Made by a program: the position numbers and the translations under genes. The notes beneath the pieces are model-generated. The model made no database searches. It was not told where the DNA came from and was given only the letters and a program-made list of their open reading frames with translations. A stretch of DNA of 64,000 nt from Effrenium voratum (lineage: Eukaryota > Sar > Dinophyceae > Suessiales > Symbiodiniaceae): assembly GCA_963377175.1 (NCBI GenBank), contig CAUJNA010003287.1, forward strand, positions 2,501 to 66,500, given 5' to 3'. Positions 45,009 through 52,919 of this stretch are shown here, piece by piece. Position 1 is the stretch's first letter. Each line of letters opens with the position of its first letter.

Positions 45009-45878
45009 ATGGCCATGGAGCTTGGCCTCAAGCTGGAAAGGCTGAATGTTATTTTGGCCCATTTTCGGCGGCTCAAATCTCCAGAAAGCATGAGACTCTG
45101 TGCTTCTAAGTTGACCAGTGTTGAGTACCTCAAGTTGCAGGAGGTTGTCAACATGATTGAGAAGAAAAGCAATGACCAACCAGTTCTGCCTGCAAAGCCC
45201 CTTGAAAAAAGGGAGGAGCCACCCCTTGGAAAAAGGGAAGGGCCACCCCTTGAGGAAATGGAGAACAAACAAAGAAAACTCAAGCCACTGGTGAGTGATG
45301 TTTCCCTGGACAGCCAAGGCTTCCCAGCTTGCTTTACCAGCCCACTCAAAGCTCAGCCAACCACAAGCCCCTTGTCTAAAGGGGGCTGCCCTGAGAAGGG
45401 AGATTCACTCCCCAGTGAGGAAGCTAGTTCAAGCCACAGCCAGGCAATGCCTTCCTTGCCAAAAGGACAAGTGCCAAGCAGTGCCAGTGCCCTCTGCAAG
45501 CCAAGCTTCATGAGGAGAAGGCTGGGCCAAAAAACGCCAGAGCCAACGGCTAGCTTGAAAGAACAGCTGTGTATTGTTATGAAGAAGCCAGCTGCCCTTG
45601 TCAAAAGGGCTGAAGCAACATCAGAAAAGCACAACTCTACAAACCCAGTTGCAAGAAAACCTTGGCTGAAATTGAGCAAAGTGAATGCCAAGAACCCAGA
45701 GAGAGCTTACATCACTGGAAGCCAAGAGCCGGGGGAGAAAAACAGGTTGATTGTGGAGATCTCAATGAAAAGATCAGCCTCCTACAGTGCACACATTGAT
45801 GCAATTCTTGCCAAGCTTAGAGAAAACCACCTGACAAAAAATGAGGCCATCCAGCTCAGGGAGGAGGTGTGCACATGA
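45009..45878 (+). CDS. Lysine-rich protein with palindrome-encoded segments
   Basis: An ATG at 45009 (or 45015) opens MAMELGLKLERLNVILAH, a helical N-terminus, then SVEYLKLQEVVNMIEKK. A central low-complexity part carries peptides written by the micro-palindrome: LEKREEP, LGKREGP, LSKGG, LPKGQ, LVKRAE. The C-terminal 90 residues (ERAYITGSQEPGEKNRLI, AHIDAILAKLRENHLTKN) look folded. About 289 residues in all. The open frame extends 24 codons upstream, but those codons are antisense to the retroelement, so the gene may start at the junction by accident or be 5' truncated. Function unknown. Confidence 0.5.
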   Translation: MAMELGLKLERLNVILAHFRRLKSPESMRLCASKLTSVEYLKLQEVVNMIEKKSNDQPVLPAKPLEKREEPPLGKREGPPLEEMENKQRKLKPLVSDVSLDSQGFPACFTSPLKAQPTTSPLSKGGCPEKGDSLPSEEASSSHSQAMPSLPKGQVPSSASALCKPSFMRRRLGQKTPEPTASLKEQLCIVMKKPAALVKRAEATSEKHNSTNPVARKPWLKLSKVNAKNPERAYITGSQEPGEKNRLIVEISMKRSASYSAHIDAILAKLRENHLTKNEAIQLREEVCT

Positions 45879-46585
45879 TGCACAAAAGTGGAAAGACCCT
45901 TGCCCAAAGGGTGAAGCCTTGGCCCTTGAACAAAGGGTTTGCCAGCTGCTGTTTACAAGGGGGATTCCACAGTGAATAGAAGAACCCTTGCCCAAAGGGG
46001 CTGGGTGCTAGCTTTCATCCCCTTGTCAAAAGGGCAAAGTTGCATCTCCTTGCTGAAAGGAGCTGTGTGTGCTTGCCGCAACCAATCCCTTGTGAAAAGG
46101 GCATAATCTGCAACAATCCCCTTTGTGGTGGCAGATTCCTTGGCCAAAATTGGTCAGGACAGATTTTGATTCAATGGAAAAAACTGCAGCTAGGGGGGCT
46201 GGTGGAAATCAAGGGAAAGCCAGTCGTGAGATTGCTGTTGCAACTGCCTGTTCAAACAATGTTGCTGTTCAATGCACCCCTTGAAGACCCATTGGCCACA
46301 AAAAAACATAACCAACAACCTTTTGGTGGAGGAAGGGTCATTTCATTTTTTGGAACTTATTTTAATTCAGTAAATATCCAAGCATTGGCTTGTGTGTGTT
46401 TTTGAGTGAATGCTTTTCTTCTCCTCATAACATGTTTCCCACATACACCACACACACAAGCACACACACACAAGCACACACACACACACACACCATGTGG
46501 AGCCATCACCACTTTCAACTGCAGCCGTTTCAAGCTCAAAGATCTTTTGTTTTTGCACCCCCTTGACCAAAGGGCTCTGCAATTC
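45879..46585. other. Spacer of the nested element: palindromes, gene-end segment, CA repeat
   Basis: Holds about seven micro-palindromes between 45889 and 46100. It contains segment A of a duplicated gene-end block (about 46040-46300; copy B at 47885-48120), an AT-rich stretch to 46400, and a CA microsatellite at 46446-46494. No gene. Confidence 0.5.
46040..46310 (+). repeat. Duplicated gene-end segment, copy A
   Basis: Shares with 47885-48120, in the same order: CTCCTTGCT-AAAGGAGCTG, CCCTTGTGAAAAGGGCATAA, GGCCAAAAT-GGTCAGGA, CTGCAGC-A-GGGGG, GTGAGATTGCT-TTGCAA, TTGTTCAAA-AATGTT and GAAGACCCA. Each copy follows a coding region, so it may be a 3' processing or transcription unit boundary. Confidence 0.65.
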
Positions 46586-46587
46586 CC

Positions 46588-47311
46588 TTGCAAAAAGGGC
46601 CTGCCCTGGAAAAGGAACAACCCTTGAAAAAAGGGACAGCCCTTGAGAAAAGGGATGGCCAATTGGGACAATTGGATGGCTCGTGGGGCAACACAAACAA
46701 CAAGGGCCGACCCCAGGGCACAGGCACAGTCAGCCAAGCAAGGAGGCAGAGGATGAGGGAGAAGGCTTTGGCCAGAGAAGCTGCAGAGCAGGCTCCTCTG
46801 GCACCTGCCCAGCCCAAATCTGCTGCCTTGGGCCCCAGCGAAAGGGAAATTGCCAAGCACATGCCCCGCGAGGACCCTGAGCTCCACCACAAGGAGGAGG
46901 AGCCTGCCCTTGCCACAAAGGCCCTGCACTGCCCCTTGCCAAAAGGGCCCTGAGCACATCCAGCAGGCGAAGGCTGCCCCTTGCCAAAAGGGCCCTGAGC
47001 ACCACCAGCAGGAGGCTGCCCCTTGCCAAAAGGGGCCTGAGCACCACCAGCAGAAGGAGGCTACCCCTTGCCAAAAGGATCCTGAGCTTCACCAGCAAAA
47101 GGAGGCTACCCCTTGTGAAAAGGAGGTTGGGCTTCACCAGCAAAAGGAGGCTACCCCTTGCCAAAAGGAGGTTGGGCTTCACCAGCAGGCCATGGGGGTG
47201 AAACCGGAGGCTGATTGCAGCCCCTCCAGTGAGTGCAACCCTCCTGATGTAAAGAAGGCCAAGGTGGCAAGCCCTGCAGCAGCCTTGCCAGAGCCCACAC
47301 CTGGGTTTTGA
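46588..47311 (+). pseudogene. Repeat-rich basic protein, two frames
   Basis: The first frame (46588-46953) reads LEKEQPLKKGTALEKRDG, then a charged helix RRQRMREKALAREAAEQA, then EREIAKHMPREDPELHHK, and stops in a micro-palindrome. The second frame (46850-47311) continues with a tandem array of about 14-residue units (PCQKGPEHHQQ, PCQKDPELHQQ), then PDVKKAKVASPAAALPEP. The change of frame occurs inside the array, where all frames are open. Function unknown; the array is a minisatellite seeded by the palindrome. Confidence 0.4.
46930..47195. repeat. Minisatellite with the micro-palindrome as core
   Basis: Six tandem units of 42-45 bp. Each has CCCCTTGCCAAAAGGG or a close variant, followed by CCTGAGC-CACCAGCAG. 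Later units change to GAGGTTGGGCTTCACCAGCA. Confidence 0.8.
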
Positions 47312-47744
47312 AACAGAATCCCAACACAAGAGTGGCCATTGACTGGCACCACACTCTTGAAGTTGATGAGGTGGTCACAGGAGCAAACCTCAGGTCCCTT
47401 GAGGCCCTGAGGAGCCAAGGCTACCAAGTGTTTCTCTTGTCCTTCTGTGGACATGTGAGAAAGCTGGAAGTGCAAAGCTCGACAAGCTGCCTTTCAAATT
47501 TGACCAGGTCGCCTTCACTTCCTCAAGGACAGGGGCCAAGGGCAAAGCTGAGTGGATGATCAGAAACAGTGTGGGCCACATTTTTGATGACAACAATGAT
47601 ATCTGCCAAGAGGCCTTGTCAAAAGGCTTGTCTGTATACCCAGTCTCTCCCAAGAGGCACTGGGTGTTCAATGGCAAGAGAGCCCACCCCACCTTGTGTG
47701 GTGCAGTGGCTGCCTTCTTGCTTGACCAGGCCATGGCTGACTGA
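47254..47744 (+). pseudogene. HAD-like phosphatase domain protein with one frameshift
   Basis: Frame 1 to about 47460 reads TRVAIDWHHTLEVDEV (motif I: Asp, with Thr four residues on; the usual second Asp is His), then SLEALRSQGYQVFLLSFC (motif II Ser in LLSFCG). After a shift near 47460 the second frame gives LDKLPFKFDQVAFTSSRT, GAKGKAEWMIRNSVGHIF (motif III Lys) and DDNNDICQEALSKG (motif IV, acidic), ending DQAMAD and TGA at 47744. All four HAD-superfamily positions can be placed; the known role is phosphoryl transfer. Loss of the second motif-I Asp argues against ordinary phosphatase activity. About 160 residues. The upstream frame remains open (SSLARAHTWVLKQ), so the true start is unclear. 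Confidence 0.55.
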
Positions 47745-47884
47745 TCTCCTTGTCAAAAGGAGGCAGCAGGCCGGCAGCAAGCAACTTGTCAAAAGGGCAA
47801 AGCTGGCAGTGGAAAATCTATCCTTGCCAAAGAATGGCAGGATGGCAGCATTTCCAAACATCCTTGTCAAAAGGAAAAAGCTGG

Positions 47885-48120
47885 CAGCATCTCCTTGCTA
47901 AAAGGAGCTGTGTGGGCTGACATCACTCCCTTGTGAAAAGGGCATAACTGGCCAAAATGGGTCAGGAGACTTTTGCATCAAGAGAAAAAAAGAGCTGCAG
48001 CAATGGGGGGCAGGGTGGAAAACACTGATAAACAAATCATGAGATTGCTCTTGCAATTGTTTGTTCAAATAATGTTTCTGTTTGAATGGCACCCCATGAA
48101 GACCCACTAGCATTCCAACA
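47885..48120 (+). repeat. Duplicated gene-end segment, copy B
   Basis: Counterpart of 46040-46310, lacking about 35 bp after the CCCTTGTGAAAAGGG palindrome. It follows the HAD-like gene. Confidence 0.65.
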
Positions 48121-48224
48121 CATGACCATCAAGCGGTGGCCACATGGACTGAATATTTCATCCAAGCAAACATCTATTCTAAGGGCAACCACTATTGTGT
48201 CATTGGCACCCAGCACCAGTTACT

Positions 48225-48520
48225 GAAGGCCCCTGCCTTTTTGCCAAAGGCACAACCAACTTGCATCATTGTCCATCAGCACATTTCCACAAACAATCAA
48301 TCCAGTTTGTAACTGGTCTTCTGAGCTGGGTTGCCCCTTTAATTTCAAGGGGGAAGCAAACTAAAGGCCCTTTTTGCCAAAAGGCACAAAACTGCAACCA
48401 ACTGACCTCATTGTCCATAGGCACATTTCCACAAACACTCAATCCAGTTTGTAACTGTTCTGAGCTGGGTTGCCCCTTTGATTTCAAGGGGAAGCAAATT
48501 AAACGCCCCTTGTGTTTGGA
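48225..48520 (+). repeat. Tandem duplication of about 140 bp
   Basis: Two units, each with TTTTTGCCAAA-GGCACAA, CATTGTCCAT, CAGTTTGTAACTG, GAGCTGGGTTGCCCCTTT and ATTTCAAGGGG-AAGCAAA. Non-coding spacer. Confidence 0.75.
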
Positions 48521-48540
48521 CAAACCAGCCCACTCACAGG

Positions 48541-48673
48541 AAATCTGATGAAATCTGATGAAATCTGATGAAATCTGATGAAATCTGATGAAATCTGATG
48601 AAACCTATGATTTCATCAGATTTCATCAGATTTCATCAGATTTCATCAGATTTCATCAGATTTCATCAGATTT
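48541..48673. repeat. Perfect hairpin with 63-bp arms made of decamer repeats
   Basis: Left arm: six tandem AAATCTGATG units plus AAA (48541-48603). Spacer: CCTATGA. Right arm: TTT plus six CATCAGATTT units (48611-48673). The arms are exact reverse complements. It ends 56 bp before the ATG of the next gene (48730) and could be a transcription boundary, a cruciform, or a fold-back product. Confidence 0.95.
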
Positions 48674-48692
48674 CAATGTTTGGATCACCAAC

Positions 48693-48710
48693 AGCATTTT
48701 TTGGCTCATG
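48693..48710 (+). other. Possible degenerate spliced-leader-like sequence
   Basis: AGCATTTTTTGGCTCATG resembles the dinoflagellate spliced-leader core AGCCATTTTGGCTCAAG with a few changes. It lies 20 bp upstream of the ATG at 48730 on the same strand. It could be a relic or chance. Confidence 0.25.
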
Positions 48711-48729
48711 ATGTAGAATTCCCTGAGCA

Positions 48730-49935
48730 ATGGCACCAAAAGCCAAAAAGAAGGTGAAGAAGCCCTTGCTAAAAGGGAAACCAAGTTCCAACACTTCCTT
48801 GTCAAAAGGAGCGGGCTCTGCAAGCAAGGATGGGAGTGATCATACAACAAAACCCTTGACAAAAGGGAGCAAGCTGAAAGCAAAGAACCTGGCTAAGCTA
48901 GGAAAGTTGTCCATGCAAGAGAAAATGGAGAAGGTTGCTGAAACAGCAGAGAGTGCAGTAGAAGGGGCAAAGAGCCTGAAAGAGATGATGACCCCTCAGG
49001 AAAGCAGCAAAGCATGGAGCAAATTCCAGACATGGCTGAAACACAACCCAGAAGAAAAGGATTCCTTTGACTCCCTTGCCAAAAGGGAAAAAGGACACAG
49101 TGTTGCCATGTGGCTGCTGCAGGAGAATGTGGCAAAGTTTATGAACATGAAGGAGTCCCTGCAACAGAGCAAATCCCTTGACAAAAGGGAAACATGGGAA
49201 TCTGAGAAGACAATCCTGCAGAGGTTTGATGATCATGAACTGCAAGCCCACATACAATCAGGACGTATCAAGTGGCGTAGTGACCCATGGACCCCAGGCT
49301 ACTATGAGTACTTCGACCAAGGCGATATAACCGTGCACCTGAAAGCAAAAGCTAGCAAGGAATGGTCCCATGGCCAGGAGTTCCAAAGCAACCAAGAAGT
49401 TGAAAGCCAATGGGGGCAGGGGTTCAGCAGGGACCTCCAAAGCCACATTGTGGATGTGGAAAGCTGGGGTTCCAAAGGCAAATCCTTGGCAAAAGGATCT
49501 GGCAAAGGGAAAGGCAAGGGCAAAGTGCCAAAACCACTGGCTTTGAAAGATGGGATCCCTGAAAACCCAAACCCGCCATCCCCAGAGGAGAAAACCGAGC
49601 CAGAGCAATGGCAAGAGTGCATTAGCAAGGCTAAAAAAGCAAGGGACCAAGCCAACTCTGTGTTGTCTGACATGGAAAGCGCCCTGCACAAGGCTGAGGG
49701 GAAAAAAAGGGTGACAAAAACCACAAAGGCTGAGTACCAAGCAAGCATGGTTAGCTTGGGGAAAAGAATTGCCAAGTTGAAGCAGGTCCTCTTGAAAAAA
49801 GAGGCAGCCATGGGCATCAGTGCACTGAAACAAATGTTGCTGGACACTGCCAGTGACATCAAGCTTGCCAAAGCAGAGGTCAAAGAGATGATCCAATTGG
49901 CCAACAAGGCAGCAAGCAGGGCATCCAAAAGCTGA
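48730..49935 (+). CDS. 401-residue basic coiled-coil protein of the nested element
   Basis: The longest intact gene of the insert. It starts MAPKAKKKVKKPLLKGKP, a very basic tail, followed by palindrome-written SLSKGAG and PLTKGSK. A helical part (SMQEKMEKVAETAESAVE) follows. The middle has a folded-looking block: SFDSLAKREKGHSVAMWL, FDDHELQAHIQSGRIKWR and DPWTPGYYEYFDQGDITV. Then comes a Gly/Lys linker (GKGKGKGKVPK) and two C-terminal helices (ISKAKKARDQANSVLSDM; ISALKQMLLDTASDIKLA). It could bind nucleic acid. No family recognised. Palindrome-derived peptides occur in two frames (LSKG/LTKG and LAKR/LDKR), which shows repeated insertion while the frame was kept. Confidence 0.65.
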   Translation: MAPKAKKKVKKPLLKGKPSSNTSLSKGAGSASKDGSDHTTKPLTKGSKLKAKNLAKLGKLSMQEKMEKVAETAESAVEGAKSLKEMMTPQESSKAWSKFQTWLKHNPEEKDSFDSLAKREKGHSVAMWLLQENVAKFMNMKESLQQSKSLDKRETWESEKTILQRFDDHELQAHIQSGRIKWRSDPWTPGYYEYFDQGDITVHLKAKASKEWSHGQEFQSNQEVESQWGQGFSRDLQSHIVDVESWGSKGKSLAKGSGKGKGKGKVPKPLALKDGIPENPNPPSPEEKTEPEQWQECISKAKKARDQANSVLSDMESALHKAEGKKRVTKTTKAEYQASMVSLGKRIAKLKQVLLKKEAAMGISALKQMLLDTASDIKLAKAEVKEMIQLANKAASRASKS

Positions 49936-50525
49936 ATGTACTCTTGCCAAAAGGGTATGGCTTTGCATGCAGAGTTGCAAATCTCCCTTGCAAAAAGGGG
50001 CTGGCAACATCCTTGTAAAAAGGAAATAGCAAATGTGCAGTCATCCACCCTTTCAAGAAAGGGGCTGGGAACATCCTTGTAAAAAGGATATAGTATATGT
50101 ACAGTTTTTTCCCTTGGAGAAAGGGGCTGGCACCAGACTGGGCATTGGCATGGAAAAGACCGCAGTGGAGGGGGGGGGGGGTGCCCTTCTATCCCACAAA
50201 CCCAAACACTTTAATGTGTCACACAGGGAGCTCCTTTTTTCAAGGGCACAGCCAGTGAAAACAATTTGCACTATTACAAAGCATGGTTTTGTCAAGAAAA
50301 TCTTGAACATAGGCCTTCACCTTTGGCAGCAGGGGCACACCCTTTTTCCAAGGGCTTCAGCAATATGACATATAAATACTGTAAAGGCATGTGGTTGCCA
50401 AACAAGCTTGTCACCACCCAAGCAAACAAACATGTATGTGGTGTTGACATGAAACCTTTGTCAGGCCATGTCAGGTTGACAGGGGGGGCAAGGTTTAGCT
50501 TGCATGGCTTTAGAGGGTCTGCTTG
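49936..50525 (+). other. Spacer after the coiled-coil gene
   Basis: Seven or more micro-palindrome variants (CTCTTGCCAAAAGGG, TCCTTGTAAAAAGGA twice, CCCTTGGAGAAAGGG). Two near-direct repeats GGGGCTGG(G/C)AACATCCTTG at about 49996 and 50063. A poly-G run at about 50169-50180. No gene. Confidence 0.5.
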
Positions 50526-50526
50526 A

Positions 50527-52472
50527 TTGCCATTTGGCTCCAGAAAACAATGTACAGGTTTGACTCAGCAGCCCCTTTGGCAAAAAGGGAAGCCCCTTGC
50601 AAAAAGGGTAATGGATGACAACCCCAAAGGCATCAAACGATTGAGGGGCTGGAAAAAGGAAATGGAGCAGTGTGCCCCAAGCCCTTGCCAAAAGGACACT
50701 ACAACACCTAGCTCTTTGTGCACCAGGCTGTTAGAACTTTGGTCTCAAGGCTTTTTATCTGCTACCCAAATTACTGAAATTGCTCACCTGGCAATTTTGG
50801 ACAAGGGGCAGCCTGTTGACCTCATGAACTTGGCAAATGTGGCAGCTTTGGCAGCCAGAAAGGAAACTGCCACAGAGATGTGATGGCAATGTTTTGTAAG
50901 CAAATAAAGATATGCCAGCCTTTGCAGGTAAGTGTGCCAATCAAAGAGAACAAGCCAAATACAGACCCTGAAGAGAAGGCAGGTGTGCTGCTGCCACATT
51001 TGATGTTCTCCCAGCTACATGAGCACTACCCATTTGTTTTTGAAGAAGTGTTTGGCTGCCAGCAATGTGAACAATTCTGGGAGTCAGTGGAAAAGTCGGG
51101 GGATGACAAGCTGATTCCACCTTTGGCCCTTGACAAAAGGGTGCAGAACCCAGCACAAACAATCCCTTGTTTTTTTCATGGGGATGGAGTGGAATATGAG
51201 AATAACAATTCACTTATGGTCCAGAGTTGGGGCCCTCTATTGACCCATCATGGGGCTCTGGATGCTCACTTGTTGATTGTGGCCTGGCCAAAAGCATGCA
51301 CAGCCAAAGGCACATGGGACATCCTGGATGCATGGATTAGCTGGAGCTTGGGGGCCTTGTCAAAAGGCACCCACCCTACCCAAGACCCTTGGGGAGGACC
51401 CTTGCCAAAAGGGCTTGGCATGGAGGAGTTGGCTGGCCAACCCTTGACAAAAGGGGGTCACAAGGCAATTGTGTGGTGTGTACAAGGTGACCATGAGTTT
51501 TTCAGCAACATCCTTCACCTGCCGCACTGGGCCAGCAAGGCCCCCTGCCATGAATGCGATGCAAGGAGGCCTGTTTACAAAAAGAAAAAATGCCCCAAAG
51601 GCAAATCAGTCAAGCTTCTACTTGAGCATGACCAAAAGTTTGTGCGTGTCACTACAGAGCAGGCCGTGGCACACCCAAGCTCAAGCCATCCCCTTTTCAG
51701 CATTGAGGGCCTTACCACAAACCATGTCAGGGGTGATGCCCTACATATCATGTACTGTCATGGAGTTGGGTCCCATTTAACAGGAAGCATCCTGCACTAT
51801 ATATGCTTCTTTGATGGGGTTGGGAGGCAAAAATTGGCTGCCTCTCAAAGGCTGAACTTGTGAAATCTACAAGAGGGACCACGTGAAGGTCAGAATGAGC
51901 AACCTCCGGCTGTCCATGATATGTGACCCTGCATCTCCCCACAAGAAATTTGCATCCCTGGATTCCAAGGCTGCAGAATGTAAACACTTCTGCCCTTGCC
52001 TACTGGAAGTCTTGCAGGATGTTCTGGATGATGATCAAGAGGCACATCAACAAATGAAACAAAGCTTGAGTGCCTTTTTCAAATTATCCAAGTCATGGAC
52101 CAGGCTGCAACAATCCCATCAAAACAAGATTATGAAAAGCTTTGTGGCATTGCCAAAAGGTTCTTCTCTGCATATGATGCGCTCAACAAATGGGCCTTGA
52201 CAAAAGGCCGAAAAATATTTCATGTGACATACAAATTTCACAGCTTCCTGCATCTCATCAAAAACAGCAAGTTTTTGAACCCAAAGGCACATTGGAACTT
52301 TCGCTCTGAAGATTATGTTGGAAGGATCAGTCGCTTGGGGCACTCTTGTGCCTTTGGAATCAAAACCTCAAAGGTGTCTGCCAAGATTACCTTAAAATAC
52401 AGAGCCCTCTTGCATTTGCAACTGACCAGGCCAGGTTTTACCTGCCATGAAAATACAACTGATGAGCCTTGA
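50527..52472 (+). pseudogene. Transposase-like protein in several frames
   Basis: Three or four consecutive frames. Frame 1 (50527-50883): LLELWSQGFLSATQITEI, AHLAILDKGQPVDLMNLA. Frame 2 (50880-51863, 327 residues): LPHLMFSQLHEHYPFVFE, a CQQC pair near 60-63, PCFFHGDGVEYENN (Asp102), AIVWCVQGDHEFFSNILH (Asp204), KAPCHECDARR (Cys223/226), NHVRGDALHIMYCHGVGS (Asp286). Frame 3 (about 51868-52094): EIYKRDHVKVRMSNLRLS. Frame 4 (52095-52472): YKFHSFLHLIKNSKFLNP, NFRSEDYVGRISRLGHSC. The layout (Asp residues, a CxxC knuckle, a late Glu) would suit a DDE transposase, loosely like CACTA/TNP2-type enzymes. This is inference. The breaks near 50883, 51863 and 52095 indicate decay. Confidence 0.5.
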
Positions 52473-52916
52473 GCCCACCACCCTCAACCCTTTGATGAAA
52501 AGGGTGAGAGGTTGCCCTGCAACCCCTTGCCACAAAGAAAAGTCTTTCTCCCTTGGCCAAAGGGGTTTGCAAGCAATTCCTTGCCAAAAAGACAGTAAGC
52601 TTCATGCACTTTCTCAGAGGGATTTGCAGGCTATTTGGGAAAAACCTTCACCCTTTTGGCCAAAGGGATTTGCATGCGTACTCCTTGACAAAAGGAAAAA
52701 CGTTTCACCCAGCAGCCTGCAAAAGCAGGGCTATGCATGGAAAAACAGAAGTTTGCTTTTGATTTCCCAATTGATTTCTGTGTTCAATTTAAGGCTGTTT
52801 TTAATTGATTTTGCATTTGAAAGTTTAATTGAAAATTGTACCTTGAAAATCAATGTATTATATTGAAAAAAAGGCCTCTTCAATAGAGATAAAACCCTAT
52901 TGATTACAATCAATAG
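52473..52916 (+). other. Right end of the nested element
   Basis: Micro-palindromes between 52490 and 52697 (for example CCCTTGGCCAAAGGG), then an AT-rich 170 bp, then the terminal palindrome 52897-52916 with 9-bp arms and a 2-bp spacer. No gene is called, although a plus-strand frame is open across the palindromes. Confidence 0.55.
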
Positions 52917-52919
52917 CCG

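Larger units (their letters stand above)
45008..52916 (+). mobile_element. Nested 7.9-kb multi-gene element with palindromic micro-repeats
   Basis: A block with lower GC than its host element, plus-strand genes, and about 50 copies of CCCTTGNCAAAAGGG or close variants. These copies are virtually absent elsewhere in the window. Genes in order: 45009-45878; 46588-47311; HAD-like 47254-47744; 48730-49935; transposase-like 50527-52472. The right edge is sharp at 52916, where retroelement codons (RYPEHR, minus) begin. Just inside this edge is a palindrome, CTATTGATT-AC-AATCAATAG (52897-52916). The left edge near 45008 shows no matching terminal repeat, so the copy may be truncated there. No target-site duplication is apparent. 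I know of no described element with this make-up; it is a candidate new DNA element. Confidence 0.6.

Noticed and set aside
48541..48673. CRISPR-like array
   Set aside because: The decamers are contiguous with no spacers and form one fold-back. No cas genes, and the genome is eukaryotic.
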